Source: SLNP01 sp964446435
GTDB lineage: Bacteria; Bacteroidota; Bacteroidia; Bacteroidales; VadinHA17
Assembly (NCBI GenBank): GCA_964446435.1
Contig: CAYUOS010000001.1
Location: 8,099 to 72,098 of the forward strand
Reading direction: 5' to 3'
Length of the DNA stretch: 64,000 nt
Shown here: positions 36,029-45,253 of the stretch, in pieces
Layout: each line of letters begins with the position of its first letter
How positions within the stretch are numbered: the first letter of the stretch is position 1
Translations under genes and position numbers: made by a program
Notes under the pieces: model-generated
The model's database searches: none
The model's input: the letters and a program-made list of their open reading frames with translations, nothing else
Told to the model about the DNA's origin: nothing

Positions 36029-37558
36029 ATGAAAACCCCCTATGACATATTGTTTAACAAAAAGCCAAAGACAATGGAGACAGAGATAATGAGCTTCGAT
36101 CTTCCGGTTGAAAGGTCGTCCATCATCAAGGTCCTCGGTATCGGTGGCGGAGGTAATAATGCCGTCAATCATATGTTTGAGCGAGGCATTAAGGATGTGA
36201 ATTTCGTGATCTGCAATACTGACCAGCAGGCACTGGCCGGTAGTCCTGTTCCGTTGAAGGTACAGCTTGGGGAGTCACTGACTGAGGGCCGGGGTGCCGG
36301 CAGCAAGCCTGACATTGGCAGACAGGCTGCGATCGAAAACCTCGATGATGTGATGAACACCCTTTCGGGAAACACCAAGATGGTATTCCTGACAACCGGG
36401 CTGGGAGGCGGAACCGGTACCGGAGCAGCACCTGTCATAGCGAAAGCCTGTCGCGAAGCAGGTTACCTTACAATTGCTGTGGTAACAATACCCTTTAAGT
36501 CTGAAGGGAAGGTAAGGATATCTCATGCCATCAAGGGTATTGAGGAGTTAAGGGAAGATGTTGACTCACTTCTTGTGATCAATAATGAGAAGCTGCGGGA
36601 CATCTATGGTGACCAGACTGTATCTGTGGCATTTGAAAAGGCCGATGACGTTCTGGCAACTGCTGTGAAGGGAATAGCTGAGATTATTACAGTAACCGGT
36701 TATATCAACGTTGACTTTGCCGATGTTGAAACGGTTATGAAAGATTCTGGTGTGGCGGTAATGGGAATGGGTCGGGCCTCAGGACAGGACAGGGCAAGGG
36801 TTGCTATTGAATCGGCACTTAACTCACCCCTGCTCGACTCAAGCGATATAACCGGTGCAAAGTCTATTCTGATAAATATAATCTCAGGAACCGGTGAATC
36901 GGAGATAACCATGGATGAGCTGGGAGAGATAACCGACTACATGTATGCCGTTGCTGCCGATGATGCTTTGATAATAAGGGGTTTGTCAAAGGATCCTTCG
37001 CTGGGAGATGAGATAAGCGTGATTGTGATTGCCACTGCCTTTGAGTCGAAGAATCCGATTGACCTGTACAGGCAGCCCGCTGCTGAAAGGCAGACTGTTG
37101 TACTCAGCAATGTAAAGTATGCTGATAAACTGAATTACACTGCACCTTCTGAAGATGAGAGCTTTGCCTCCACCGGCAAGGGTAAGATCGTAACTGACAT
37201 TGATGGTGACAAGGCACAGGGAAGGCTTAACTTCGGCTTTGAAGACAGGGAAGAGCAATCACCTGCCAGGGTTAAGAGGTCAGATTCGCCCGGCGTTCAG
37301 GAAGAGGGCAGGAAAAAGCTTGACAAGATAAAGGAGATTCAGTCGATGATGCATCAGGATGGGCTTACCAGCAAGACTATGACCGACAACATTGACAGTT
37401 TCGAGGATGTTCCGGCCTATGTCAGACGCAACATTCCGCTAACGAAACTCGAAGGTGTCAGGGGGTCGAAGGTGTCAAAGCTTACCCTGTCGACTGATGA
37501 AAATCAGCAACCGGTAATAAGAGAGAATAATGCCTATTTAAACGATAATGTCGATTGA
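36029..37558 (+). CDS. ftsZ: Cell division GTPase FtsZ
   Basis: 509 residues, long because of the C-terminal extension. The GTPase core reads GIGGGGNNAVNHMF, CNTDQQAL, the tubulin signature GGGTGTGAAPVIA (about 126-138) and NVDFADVETVM. After the core (about residue 345) comes a ~160-residue linker and tail with PAYVRRNIPLTKLEG, a block seen in Bacteroidetes FtsZ. It polymerises at mid-cell and recruits the divisome. ATG codons at 36029 and 36074 are both possible. It is the last gene of the cluster, closed by the terminator at 37591. Confidence 0.97.
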   Translation: MKTPYDILFNKKPKTMETEIMSFDLPVERSSIIKVLGIGGGGNNAVNHMFERGIKDVNFVICNTDQQALAGSPVPLKVQLGESLTEGRGAGSKPDIGRQAAIENLDDVMNTLSGNTKMVFLTTGLGGGTGTGAAPVIAKACREAGYLTIAVVTIPFKSEGKVRISHAIKGIEELREDVDSLLVINNEKLRDIYGDQTVSVAFEKADDVLATAVKGIAEIITVTGYINVDFADVETVMKDSGVAVMGMGRASGQDRARVAIESALNSPLLDSSDITGAKSILINIISGTGESEITMDELGEITDYMYAVAADDALIIRGLSKDPSLGDEISVIVIATAFESKNPIDLYRQPAAERQTVVLSNVKYADKLNYTAPSEDESFASTGKGKIVTDIDGDKAQGRLNFGFEDREEQSPARVKRSDSPGVQEEGRKKLDKIKEIQSMMHQDGLTSKTMTDNIDSFEDVPAYVRRNIPLTKLEGVRGSKVSKLTLSTDENQQPVIRENNAYLNDNVD

Positions 37559-37590
37559 CATTTTTTTATTTTCTACTGCTCAACTTGGGG

Positions 37591-37620
37591 GGCGCGGCAT
37601 TTTGCTGCGCCTCTTTTTTG
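37591..37620 (+). terminator. Terminator of the dcw cluster
   Basis: GGCGCGGCA (37591-37599) and TGCTGCGCC (37603-37611) form a 9-pair stem (one G-T) with loop TTT, followed by TCTTTTTTG. It stands 32 bases after the ftsZ stop. Confidence 0.9.
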
Positions 37621-37631
37621 GTTTATCTTTG
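37601..37631 (+). promoter_or_regulatory. Promoter of the porin gene, inside the ftsZ terminator
   Basis: TTTG at 37601-37604, 19-base spacer, TATCTTTG at 37624-37631: a full match to the Bacteroidetes consensus. The -33 box spans the terminator loop and 3' arm. The ATG lies only 7 bases after the end of the -7 box. Confidence 0.8.
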
Positions 37632-37637
37632 CTCTTC

Positions 37638-39560
37638 ATGAAAAGAATAGCCGGGTATATTCCGTTGCTGGCACTTGCGACACTTGGTTTTGCCAGGGCA
37701 GAAGCCCAGAGCAGTGCAGTGACAATGAGGCAGTATGGCCTTACGAGGGATTTTACCGGCACCGTTAATATTGATATTGATACCGCATTTTCGCTAGCTC
37801 ACAGGGTGCGAAAGGCAGACCGGTACTCGGCATTCAATGCTTATCCCGGCAATTACGGCCTTCCGCTTTACCAGATAAACTTTTTCGACCGTAACAGAAA
37901 CCCCGACCAGTTTCTCTATCAGTACTACTACCCGTTTATGTACACTCCCGGGAGGGCGGTTTTTGCAGACACCCAGGTTCCATTCACCGAGATGGTCTTC
38001 ACCTACGCCGGTCCGGCCATCAATAAGGCCGAACAGACCTTCAGGGTGAGGCACACCCATAACCTTAGCAGGTACCTCAACTTCGGGCTGATTTACGACA
38101 TTGTCTACAGCCTGGGGCATTATTCTCATCAGAAGGCAGAAGACAAGAACTTCATCCTTCACACATCGATGCTGAGGGAAAAGTACAGGTTCTACGCTGC
38201 ACTTGGCATCAACAACCTCTACTCAAATGAGAATGGAGGTGTCGTCAACCCTGCAACAGTCGGGCAGTTCGATACGAGGGATGTCCCGACAAGGCTTGGG
38301 GGCCTTAACAGGGCTAAGAGCTCGTTGTTGAACCGCAATCTTCTCTTTGTGCAGCAATACTCACCGACAGGATTCACTGAGGGTTCTGAAGCAGAGGATG
38401 CGAGCGGGCTTCTGGCCCGATTCAGTCATATTCTCACCGTCGAAACCAACAACCGCACCTATTTTGATGCCATGCCGCGCTCAGGATTTTATGATACTGT
38501 ATACGTTGCATCTTTAAGGGTGACGAATGACTCACTGAAGGCATTCATTGTCAGCAATACCTTCAGGGCAGATTTCGGGTTCAGGACAAAAGGAGGCTTC
38601 GAGCTTCTGGCCGGCGGGGGCATCAGGCATGAGTATCATACCCATATGCAGATGATGCCCTATCTGTTCCCGAATGACTCAATAGGAGAATCACCGTTTT
38701 CATGGAACCATCAGAATGTCGCTGTTGTAGGCAGGATAGAGAACCGTATAGGCAGCAAATTCGGCTGGCAGGCTGATGGCACCCTCTTCTTCGCGGGCCA
38801 TCGTGCCGGTGACGTCGAGGCAAGAGGGGAGGCTCTCAGGGATTTCAACCTGAAAAAGGGTAAGTCAGAACTGGCAATCAGTGGTGGCTTTTCACGAACT
38901 ACTCCATCTGTATGGTTCATGCGATGGGGCAGCAATCATTTCAAGTGGAGCACTGTGATGGACGGAAGGGAGTTTTCGGTAACCACAGGGGCTGCCTACA
39001 GGTATCCGGCACGATTATTCGAGGCCGTACTGAATTACTCTATCATCGATAATTACACCTATTTCGGAAAGGATGCCCTGCCGGCTTTCCATACCGGAGC
39101 TCTCTCAGTTGCTGCCCTTACGGTTGACAAGACATTCAGGGCAGGCGGTTTCAGGTTCGGCACAAGGCTTTTATTACAGCAAAGCAGCAACGGTGATGTA
39201 CTCGACCTTCCTCTTGCTACAGCCAGGGGAGCATTATGGTATGACAAGAACATATACTTTCAAATAACCGGAGGTAATCTTCATATTGAGACCGGTGTTG
39301 AGGCGTTCATTCATACCCCCTACAAAGCCATGACGTACATGCCTGCCACTGGCAGATATTACAACCAGGAGACTGATGAGGTTGGAGGCTATCCGTTCGT
39401 AAATGTTTTTCTTAACGCCAAGATAAAGCGCACCAGGATTCTGCTATGCTTTGACCATATAAACCAGGGTTTTACCGGTGGCAACTATTTTCTTTTGCCA
39501 CGTTATCCGCTGAATGCCAGGGTTTTCAGGTATGGAATTGCCTGGACGTTCTACGATTAG
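37638..39560 (+). CDS. Putative porin (Porin_10-type outer membrane beta-barrel)
   Basis: 640 residues. A signal peptide (MKRIAGYIPLLALATLGF, cut near AEAQ) is followed by the block RQYGLTRDFTGTVNIDID and then barrel-like alternation throughout (FNLKKGKSELAISGGFSR, FLNAKIKRTRILLCFDHIN). It ends RYGIAWTFYD, a typical outer-membrane C-terminal strand. There is no plug or CPD domain. The family is annotated as putative porin in Bacteroidetes; the solute is unknown. The frame runs back to 37548 into ftsZ, but the signal peptide and the promoter fix the start at 37638. Confidence 0.85.
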   Translation: MKRIAGYIPLLALATLGFARAEAQSSAVTMRQYGLTRDFTGTVNIDIDTAFSLAHRVRKADRYSAFNAYPGNYGLPLYQINFFDRNRNPDQFLYQYYYPFMYTPGRAVFADTQVPFTEMVFTYAGPAINKAEQTFRVRHTHNLSRYLNFGLIYDIVYSLGHYSHQKAEDKNFILHTSMLREKYRFYAALGINNLYSNENGGVVNPATVGQFDTRDVPTRLGGLNRAKSSLLNRNLLFVQQYSPTGFTEGSEAEDASGLLARFSHILTVETNNRTYFDAMPRSGFYDTVYVASLRVTNDSLKAFIVSNTFRADFGFRTKGGFELLAGGGIRHEYHTHMQMMPYLFPNDSIGESPFSWNHQNVAVVGRIENRIGSKFGWQADGTLFFAGHRAGDVEARGEALRDFNLKKGKSELAISGGFSRTTPSVWFMRWGSNHFKWSTVMDGREFSVTTGAAYRYPARLFEAVLNYSIIDNYTYFGKDALPAFHTGALSVAALTVDKTFRAGGFRFGTRLLLQQSSNGDVLDLPLATARGALWYDKNIYFQITGGNLHIETGVEAFIHTPYKAMTYMPATGRYYNQETDEVGGYPFVNVFLNAKIKRTRILLCFDHINQGFTGGNYFLLPRYPLNARVFRYGIAWTFYD

Positions 39561-39570
39561 AAAAAAATGC

Positions 39571-39578
39571 TATCTTTG
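39571..39578 (+). promoter_or_regulatory. -7 element before the MltF-like gene
   Basis: TATCTTTG, an exact TAnnTTTG, 36 bases before the TTG start. No clear -33 box. Confidence 0.55.
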
Positions 39579-39614
39579 CACCCAATTTTTTAGTATTTAC
39601 TAATTGTTCTTATT

Positions 39615-41033
39615 TTGAGAAGCAGATTATCAATTTATATAATAATATCATTCATTTTATTCTTTTCATGCAGCAGGACCAACACCACCGAACATTCGGT
39701 GCAGACTTCCTGGCGTGATCTTGACGGAATAAAGGAACGAGGCAGGCTTGTGGCCGTCAGTGATTTCAATGCGACAAGCTACTTTATCTACAAGGGTGAG
39801 CCTATGGGGTTCAATTTCGAACTTCTGGGCGCTTTCGCCGCTCACCTTGGTGTTGAACTGGAGATCATCACAGAGAATGATCCGGTTAAAGCCCTTAACA
39901 TGCTGAACATAGGAGAGGCTGACATACTTGCAATGGGTCTTCCTGTAACAGGTCCGTGGAGCGATCAGGTAAGGCTGACATCAACCATACACGAGACACG
40001 TGAAGTTCTGGTTCAGAGGAAGCCCGAACGCTGGAGAACCATGTCGCCTGAGAGGATAAGCTCGATGATGATAAGGGATCACCATGACCTTGGAGAGAAG
40101 GTTATATATATCCAGCGGGGGTCATGGTATACACGCAGGATCCAGCAATTGCAGAAGGAGATAGGCGATACCATATATGCAGTTGAACTGCCATATGAAG
40201 TGGAAGGCCTGGTGTCACTTGTTGCGAGGGGTGAGATTGATTACACTCTTTGCGACGAGAACTATGCCAGCGTTGCGCGCAGTATATATCCTGATATTGA
40301 TGTTGATACACATGTAAGCTTTACCCAGAAGAGAGCATGGGCCATGCGCAGGCTTGAGTCTGATGACCTGGCAGAAGGGTTCAATTCATGGTTTGAGAGT
40401 TACCGTCGCACAGGCACTTACGCTCTTCTTTATGCGAAGTATTACCGGAATCCCCGGTCAGGTGTTATTCTGACGAGCCGTTACTATGGCAACAGCACAG
40501 GAAGGATATCTCCGTGGGATGAGCTTATCAGGCAATACAGCGACTCCATATCGTGGGACTGGAGGCTTTTAGCCTCCCTTATATATCAGGAGTCAAGGTT
40601 TGATCCCTACGTGACATCAAGGGCCGGGGCATACGGACTTATGCAGATAATGCCTGCCACAGGGGCAAGGTACGGGATAGATGTGAATTCCTCGCCTGAG
40701 CATAACATCAGGGCAGGTGTAATGTATATAAGGTCACTCGAAAGGTTGTTCAGTGAGAGAATCCCTGACCCTGACGAGAGACTTAAATTCATTCTTGCCT
40801 CGTACAATGCCGGACCGGGCCACGTGCTTGATGCAATGCGTCTTGCCGACAGCGAAGGAGGAGACTCAACCACCTGGCATGGAAGTGTTGAGGAGTATAT
40901 ACAGAAGAAATCAATACCTGATTATTACAATCATCCTGAGGTACAGCATGGCTTTTTCAGGGGCAGGGAGACTACGAGATTTGTAACTGACATTATGAAG
41001 CGGTACGATCATTACCGCAACATCATAAAGTAA
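39615..41033 (+). CDS. Membrane-bound lytic transglycosylase, MltF-like
   Basis: 472 residues. A lipoprotein signal (FILFFSC, Cys19) is followed by a solute-binding-protein family 3 domain at about 35-270 (GRLVAVSDFNATSYFIYKGEPMG cut here; ends YALLYAKYY), then an SLT transglycosylase domain with catalytic Glu326 in YQESRFDPYVTSRAGAYGLM and the QIMPATGARYGID and LASYNAGPGHV blocks. It cleaves MurNAc-GlcNAc bonds with 1,6-anhydro ring formation. The start is TTG, as no ATG precedes the signal peptide in frame. The 3' end overlaps the convergent Nudix gene by 11 bases. Confidence 0.93.
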   Translation: MRSRLSIYIIISFILFFSCSRTNTTEHSVQTSWRDLDGIKERGRLVAVSDFNATSYFIYKGEPMGFNFELLGAFAAHLGVELEIITENDPVKALNMLNIGEADILAMGLPVTGPWSDQVRLTSTIHETREVLVQRKPERWRTMSPERISSMMIRDHHDLGEKVIYIQRGSWYTRRIQQLQKEIGDTIYAVELPYEVEGLVSLVARGEIDYTLCDENYASVARSIYPDIDVDTHVSFTQKRAWAMRRLESDDLAEGFNSWFESYRRTGTYALLYAKYYRNPRSGVILTSRYYGNSTGRISPWDELIRQYSDSISWDWRLLASLIYQESRFDPYVTSRAGAYGLMQIMPATGARYGIDVNSSPEHNIRAGVMYIRSLERLFSERIPDPDERLKFILASYNAGPGHVLDAMRLADSEGGDSTTWHGSVEEYIQKKSIPDYYNHPEVQHGFFRGRETTRFVTDIMKRYDHYRNIIK

Positions 41034-41664
41034 AGCTGATACCTTCCCTGTGGAAAAGGGTTATCAGTTCATGCAGCAGCATAGCTGTGGCACCCCATAT
41101 TATGTAACCCTCATAATCATAATACTTTACATCAAGCATTTCGTTCCTTACCGGAAATGATTTGACCTTAATGATTGAGGGATTGGCGAGTTTCTCAAGG
41201 TCGGCTTCAATTATATGCACCACCTCTGCCGGGTCTATGTCGATATTGGGTTTGCTGTTTTGCCAACCTATCACAGGTGTTACCTCGGTGTCGCTGACCG
41301 GTATGAAAAGAGGTGTAAGGCATCCCAGAACAGTGACTTCATCCGGATCGATACCGGTCTCTTCCGATGCTTCCCTGAGGGCTGTCTCTATCAGGTCAGT
41401 GTCTTTCTCCTCTGCCTTTCCACCGGGAAAGCTTATCTGGCCGCTGTGAACCCCTTTATATGTGGGTCGCTGTATCAGGATTGTATTTAGAGACCTGTTG
41501 TCGGGGTAAATCAGAATCAGTACTGCGGCAAGCCTTGAGTCCTCCCTTTTAATCCTTGGAAAGTCCTTAATCATCCGGTCTGAGGATGCCATTTCCCACT
41601 GCACGCCGGTTCCGGGCAGCCCTTTACTGATGGCATCCCTAATTGTTTCGGGCAGGGGCTTCAT
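41023..41664 (-). CDS. Nudix hydrolase, CoA pyrophosphatase type
   Basis: 213 residues. The CoA-Nudix (UPF0035) block TYKGVHSGQISFPGG leads into the Nudix box GGKAEEKD...ALREASEETGI, which supplies the metal-binding glutamates. The family splits coenzyme A or acyl-CoA into 4'-phosphopantetheine and 3',5'-ADP. It is the last gene of the gatE-gatD operon, 22 bases after gatD. The C-terminus overlaps the convergent transglycosylase gene by 11 bases. No functional link to tRNA amidation is obvious. Confidence 0.9.
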   Translation of the reverse strand: MKPLPETIRDAISKGLPGTGVQWEMASSDRMIKDFPRIKREDSRLAAVLILIYPDNRSLNTILIQRPTYKGVHSGQISFPGGKAEEKDTDLIETALREASEETGIDPDEVTVLGCLTPLFIPVSDTEVTPVIGWQNSKPNIDIDPAEVVHIIEADLEKLANPSIIKVKSFPVRNEMLDVKYYDYEGYIIWGATAMLLHELITLFHREGISFTL

Positions 41665-41686
41665 AATTGCTTGCTGATGCAGATTC

Positions 41687-43072
41687 CTATTTGCGGAACT
41701 TCCTTACGAAATCTTCTACTTCAGGCACACCTCCCTGGTAAACGAGGTAGCCGTTATAGGGTTCCTTCTCGGTAATCTCATGACTTACCGGGGTAAGCAT
41801 TATCCGCTTAATCTCTTCGGGATCGTCGCTCTGGCCCATTGCCCATCCGAGTTTTACCCAGGCCACCTCAGGAAGCATGTTGCCGAGAGGTATCACTCCC
41901 TTTGCCATCATGTCGCGGCCTGTTTCGTAAACGAACATGTGAACATATCCCCATATGGTTTGCAGGGTCATATAGACGCTGACGCCTTCCTCCTTTGCCC
42001 TTTCGAGGGCTGGATAGAGTTCCCTGTTCACATGCCCGAGACCGGTTCCGACGATTACAATACCCTTGTAGCCCATGTCAATCAGCGAATGCATGATGTT
42101 GACGTCCATGTGCGGATAGTAGTAGAGCATGGTGACTTTCTCGCTGAAGTAGGGGAGTATTTTTACCTGCTTATCCTTTCGCCTGTGTTTGTAATCCTTC
42201 TTCAGGTGGCTCAGACCGTTTCTTGTAACGGTTGCCACTGGTGTATCTCCTATGGTACGGAAGGTTGAGCGGTATGAGCTGTGCATCTTCCTCACCCTTG
42301 TACCACGGTGCAGGAATCCATACTCGTCTGAAGTGGGACCGAACATACAGACAAGCACCTCAGCGATGTCTCCATGTCCGGCAGCATACGATGCATGTAT
42401 CAGGTTCAGGGCAGCATCTGATGACGGCCTGTCTGATGAGCGCTGCGAGCCTACCAGGATGATCGGAACGGGTGAGTCCTGTATCATGAACGACAGGGCT
42501 GCTGCGGTGTGGTGAAGGGTGTCGGTGCCGTGGCCGATTACAATGCCGTCAACATTATTTGCAATCTCTTTACCGATAGCCCTGGCAAGGGTCATATACT
42601 GGTCGGGCCCCATGTTTTCACTGAAGACGGCGAAGAGTTTCTCTGTCGATATATTGCAGACATCAGCCAGTTCGGGAACTGCTCCGTAGAGTTCTCCCGG
42701 TGAAAATGCGGGTATTACTGCGCCGGTGCGGTAGTCGAGCCTCGAGGCTATGGTTCCCCCGGTACCAAAAAGCTTAACGTTGGGCTTGTCTTCAGAGTAG
42801 GGGAACTCCTTTTCGGGAATCTTGTAGTTTGCCTTCTTGTAGCCCGTCTCCTTCATCGAAGTGATTGTAGAGATGTCGATGCCGATATTGTAGCCTGTGT
42901 CGATTTTGAGCACGATGTGCATGTCATCGTCATTTTCGGCCCTTGGAAGGACGGTTCCGCGAAAGGTGCCCCTGGTAGTCTCAATGACGGCCTGGCCCCA
43001 CACCCTCACGTTGAAATTTCTCAATACATTGAGAGCTGCGCCCTTATAACCCTGAAATATCTCTTCTGTCAT
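41687..43072 (-). CDS. gatD: Glutamyl-tRNA(Gln) amidotransferase subunit D, archaeal type
   Basis: 461 residues. An N-terminal GatD-specific beta domain at about 20-75 (VRVWGQAVIETTRGTFRGT) precedes an L-asparaginase-like domain. The catalytic set is complete: Thr107 in TGGTIAS, Thr183-Asp184 in GHGTDTLHHT and Lys262 in RVRKMHSS. GatD frees ammonia from Gln or Asn and passes it to GatE. A plain asparaginase would lack the N-terminal domain and be about 100 residues shorter. gatE lies 5 bases upstream, so the two subunits are made together. This enzyme is regarded as archaeal; its presence here suggests transfer. Confidence 0.95.
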   Translation of the reverse strand: MTEEIFQGYKGAALNVLRNFNVRVWGQAVIETTRGTFRGTVLPRAENDDDMHIVLKIDTGYNIGIDISTITSMKETGYKKANYKIPEKEFPYSEDKPNVKLFGTGGTIASRLDYRTGAVIPAFSPGELYGAVPELADVCNISTEKLFAVFSENMGPDQYMTLARAIGKEIANNVDGIVIGHGTDTLHHTAAALSFMIQDSPVPIILVGSQRSSDRPSSDAALNLIHASYAAGHGDIAEVLVCMFGPTSDEYGFLHRGTRVRKMHSSYRSTFRTIGDTPVATVTRNGLSHLKKDYKHRRKDKQVKILPYFSEKVTMLYYYPHMDVNIMHSLIDMGYKGIVIVGTGLGHVNRELYPALERAKEEGVSVYMTLQTIWGYVHMFVYETGRDMMAKGVIPLGNMLPEVAWVKLGWAMGQSDDPEEIKRIMLTPVSHEITEKEPYNGYLVYQGGVPEVEDFVRKFRK

Positions 43073-43077
43073 AGTTA

Positions 43078-45057
43078 CTATCCGTTGGAAATTTTCTCGC
43101 TGATTTTGCGGTGGAGCAATGCAAGGTCGGTGTTGCCGAGTGCCTGCTTGTGAACCTGGCCCATGAGCCAGTCTGCCGCTGCCGTCTCCCTGTCGGAGTG
43201 CCTTATCTCCCTGAATTTTTCGTTCAGGAACCCGATAGGAGCCAGCAACTCCTCGAGACTTTTTTTCTTGTAACCGACAATCGTCAGGACCGATCCGAAT
43301 TCCATCTCGGGATTGTCGTAGATAACAGGCAGCATCAGTCTTGCTATTGAGTGATGTATCTTCTTCCCTGAAAGAAATCCAAACATGCCGTATATTTTCC
43401 TGTAGGAGAAGTGCTTATTGGGTTCTCTCTTGCCCTCAAGGTTTTTAAGGGTGTGTCCGAGGAAGCAGCCGATGAGTTTATGAGGGTAGCCGAAATCGTC
43501 GGCAATGCTTTCAATCATCGGCAGCAGGTTGCGGCTAAGGAGATATTTCCAGGTATCTTCCGGTATGCCCCAGCCGGCCATCTGCCGGAATCTTTCAGCT
43601 ACTTCTGTCGGGAGATCCTCACTCAGTGAATCGATATAATCATTCGCGAGGGGGATTGGAGGAGAATCGGTATCGGGATACATACGGTCGCGGCCGGGAA
43701 GCACCCTTTCGAAGATTGTTGTACCGTCTTCAAATGATTTTCTGGTCTCGTTGGGTACGCCCTGGAATGCCAGCATAAACCTCTCTTCAACAGTCTCAAT
43801 TGCGGTTGGTATGTCGTCATCGGGGCCCCACAGTACAATCTGTGCATCGGCGCCGTTTGCCCCCACGAATTTGCGTATTGTCTTGAAGTCTGTGGTGATA
43901 CTTTTCGGGTCGATCTCTTCTGAGTGGACCATGTTTGGTTTTTCGATGCAGGCGATCACCTTCAGCCTGTCTGATATCTCGTCGGCAAATATTTTGCCCG
44001 GCTGGGTAAAGTGCGACAGTATACCCTGGCAGTCAGGCAGGTTGATGGCAATCACCCTGTAGCCCTTGTCGAGAGCCTCCCTTATTTCAGCCGATTGTAC
44101 CACGGTATCGGCGAACCCGATCTCCTTCCATGAGATTTTCCAGTTGTCGGTATTCGCGATCTTCTTCCTTAGCAACGACCGTATGTGAAGCAGTGCATAC
44201 TGCCTGAATGATTCGTTGTGTGACAGTTCAGGTATCCATTTGTTATGCGCTACTCCCTTGATTTCAACCCTGCTGCCACCCTCACAGCTGACATTCACAT
44301 CCTCCCGTCCGGCCCCGATTCCTGTTCTCACGAGACCTGAGCTGCGGTTGAGAAACCTTATATATTCTGCTGCCTCAGCAAGTTCGTCGGGTGTCTCCAT
44401 ATCGGGATATGTGACGGTCTCAATCAGGGGCATGCCCAGACGATCGGTCTTGTAGACACGCCTGTGTCCCACATCAGATATCTCGCGGCACGAATCCTCT
44501 TCAATGCTGAGCTGGATTACCCTGACCTTCTTGTTCTTAAGCTGGAGTTCCCCTTCCACCCCCAGGATGGCCGTTCTCTGAAAACCTGTCGGGATACTCC
44601 CGTCGAGGTACTGCTTGCGGGTAATATGGACTTCTCCAACGATGTTGAGCTTGCAGAGGAGAGATATCCTGAGTGCTATATCGAGAGCTTCCCTGTCGAT
44701 TGGAAATGGCGGGGTGTCGTCAACCTCGTAGGTGCAGGCGGTCTCATTGTTTATGCGGTAGATAATCTCCTTCCGCGTCTTGAATTCCATCAGTGCTGTA
44801 CCGTCATACACCCCCAGCTCACTAAGAGTTGGTCTCATGTGCCTTATAACCTCGGCATCGTAGTCGTTGTGGTCATGATATATTCCGGCCGGACAACGGC
44901 AGAAAAGCTTGCTTTTGGTATTTAGCTGCTGGTGGACTTCCAGTCCTGACTTGAATCCTATTCTTCGGTAATCGGCTAAGGTGGCTTTCTTACGTTCCAC
45001 ATAACCAATGGCCTTCATCGTTTTGGCATAGTTCCTGGCCGGGTTGAATTTCTCCAT
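43078..45057 (-). CDS. gatE: Glutamyl-tRNA(Gln) amidotransferase subunit E, archaeal type
   Basis: 659 residues, the archaeal GatE size. The GatB/GatE signature reads GFKSGLEVHQQLNTKSKLFC with the Cys pair in LFCRCP; the EEDSCREI and YPDMETPDELAEAAEYI blocks belong to GatE and not GatB. A GAD/AspRS-like insert is at about 275-430, missing from GatB, and a YqeY-like helical tail ends the protein. GatE phosphorylates Glu on tRNA(Gln) and amidates it with ammonia from GatD. The ATG at 45057 is used; a TTG 4 codons earlier is unlikely. First gene of gatE-gatD-nudix. Confidence 0.95.
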   Translation of the reverse strand: MEKFNPARNYAKTMKAIGYVERKKATLADYRRIGFKSGLEVHQQLNTKSKLFCRCPAGIYHDHNDYDAEVIRHMRPTLSELGVYDGTALMEFKTRKEIIYRINNETACTYEVDDTPPFPIDREALDIALRISLLCKLNIVGEVHITRKQYLDGSIPTGFQRTAILGVEGELQLKNKKVRVIQLSIEEDSCREISDVGHRRVYKTDRLGMPLIETVTYPDMETPDELAEAAEYIRFLNRSSGLVRTGIGAGREDVNVSCEGGSRVEIKGVAHNKWIPELSHNESFRQYALLHIRSLLRKKIANTDNWKISWKEIGFADTVVQSAEIREALDKGYRVIAINLPDCQGILSHFTQPGKIFADEISDRLKVIACIEKPNMVHSEEIDPKSITTDFKTIRKFVGANGADAQIVLWGPDDDIPTAIETVEERFMLAFQGVPNETRKSFEDGTTIFERVLPGRDRMYPDTDSPPIPLANDYIDSLSEDLPTEVAERFRQMAGWGIPEDTWKYLLSRNLLPMIESIADDFGYPHKLIGCFLGHTLKNLEGKREPNKHFSYRKIYGMFGFLSGKKIHHSIARLMLPVIYDNPEMEFGSVLTIVGYKKKSLEELLAPIGFLNEKFREIRHSDRETAAADWLMGQVHKQALGNTDLALLHRKISEKISNG

Positions 45058-45094
45058 CTTTGTTTGCAAAATAGAGCAAGCAATTTAGCGAGTA

Positions 45095-45112
45095 ACTTTG
45101 ATTATTCAAAGT
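45095..45112. promoter_or_regulatory. Inverted repeat upstream of gatE
   Basis: ACTTTGA, TTAT, TCAAAGT: two perfect 7-base arms with a 4-base gap, 37 bases before the gatE ATG. It could be an operator or a leader hairpin. Apart from this, the 196-base gap between gatE and the permease gene holds only an unassigned CGGCTT/AAGCCG hairpin near 45199-45225. Confidence 0.4.
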
Positions 45113-45253
45113 GTAGATAATCAGAAAGTTCGCAGGCTTTATTGATTACAATCGATTGGTCTGTTTGGGCAAAACAGGATAAGGATTTGTGGTTTGCGGC
45201 TTCAAAAAATAAATCAAAAGCCGTGAAGTAGCTAAAAAATTAGAATGTCAGGG

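Noticed and set aside
37548..37637. 30-codon extension of the porin into ftsZ
   Set aside because: It would cross the ftsZ terminator and the porin promoter and would bury the signal peptide.
45199..45225. CGGCTT/AAGCCG hairpin as terminator of the permease gene
   Set aside because: There is no T run after the 3' arm on the transcribed strand, so it is not called a terminator.
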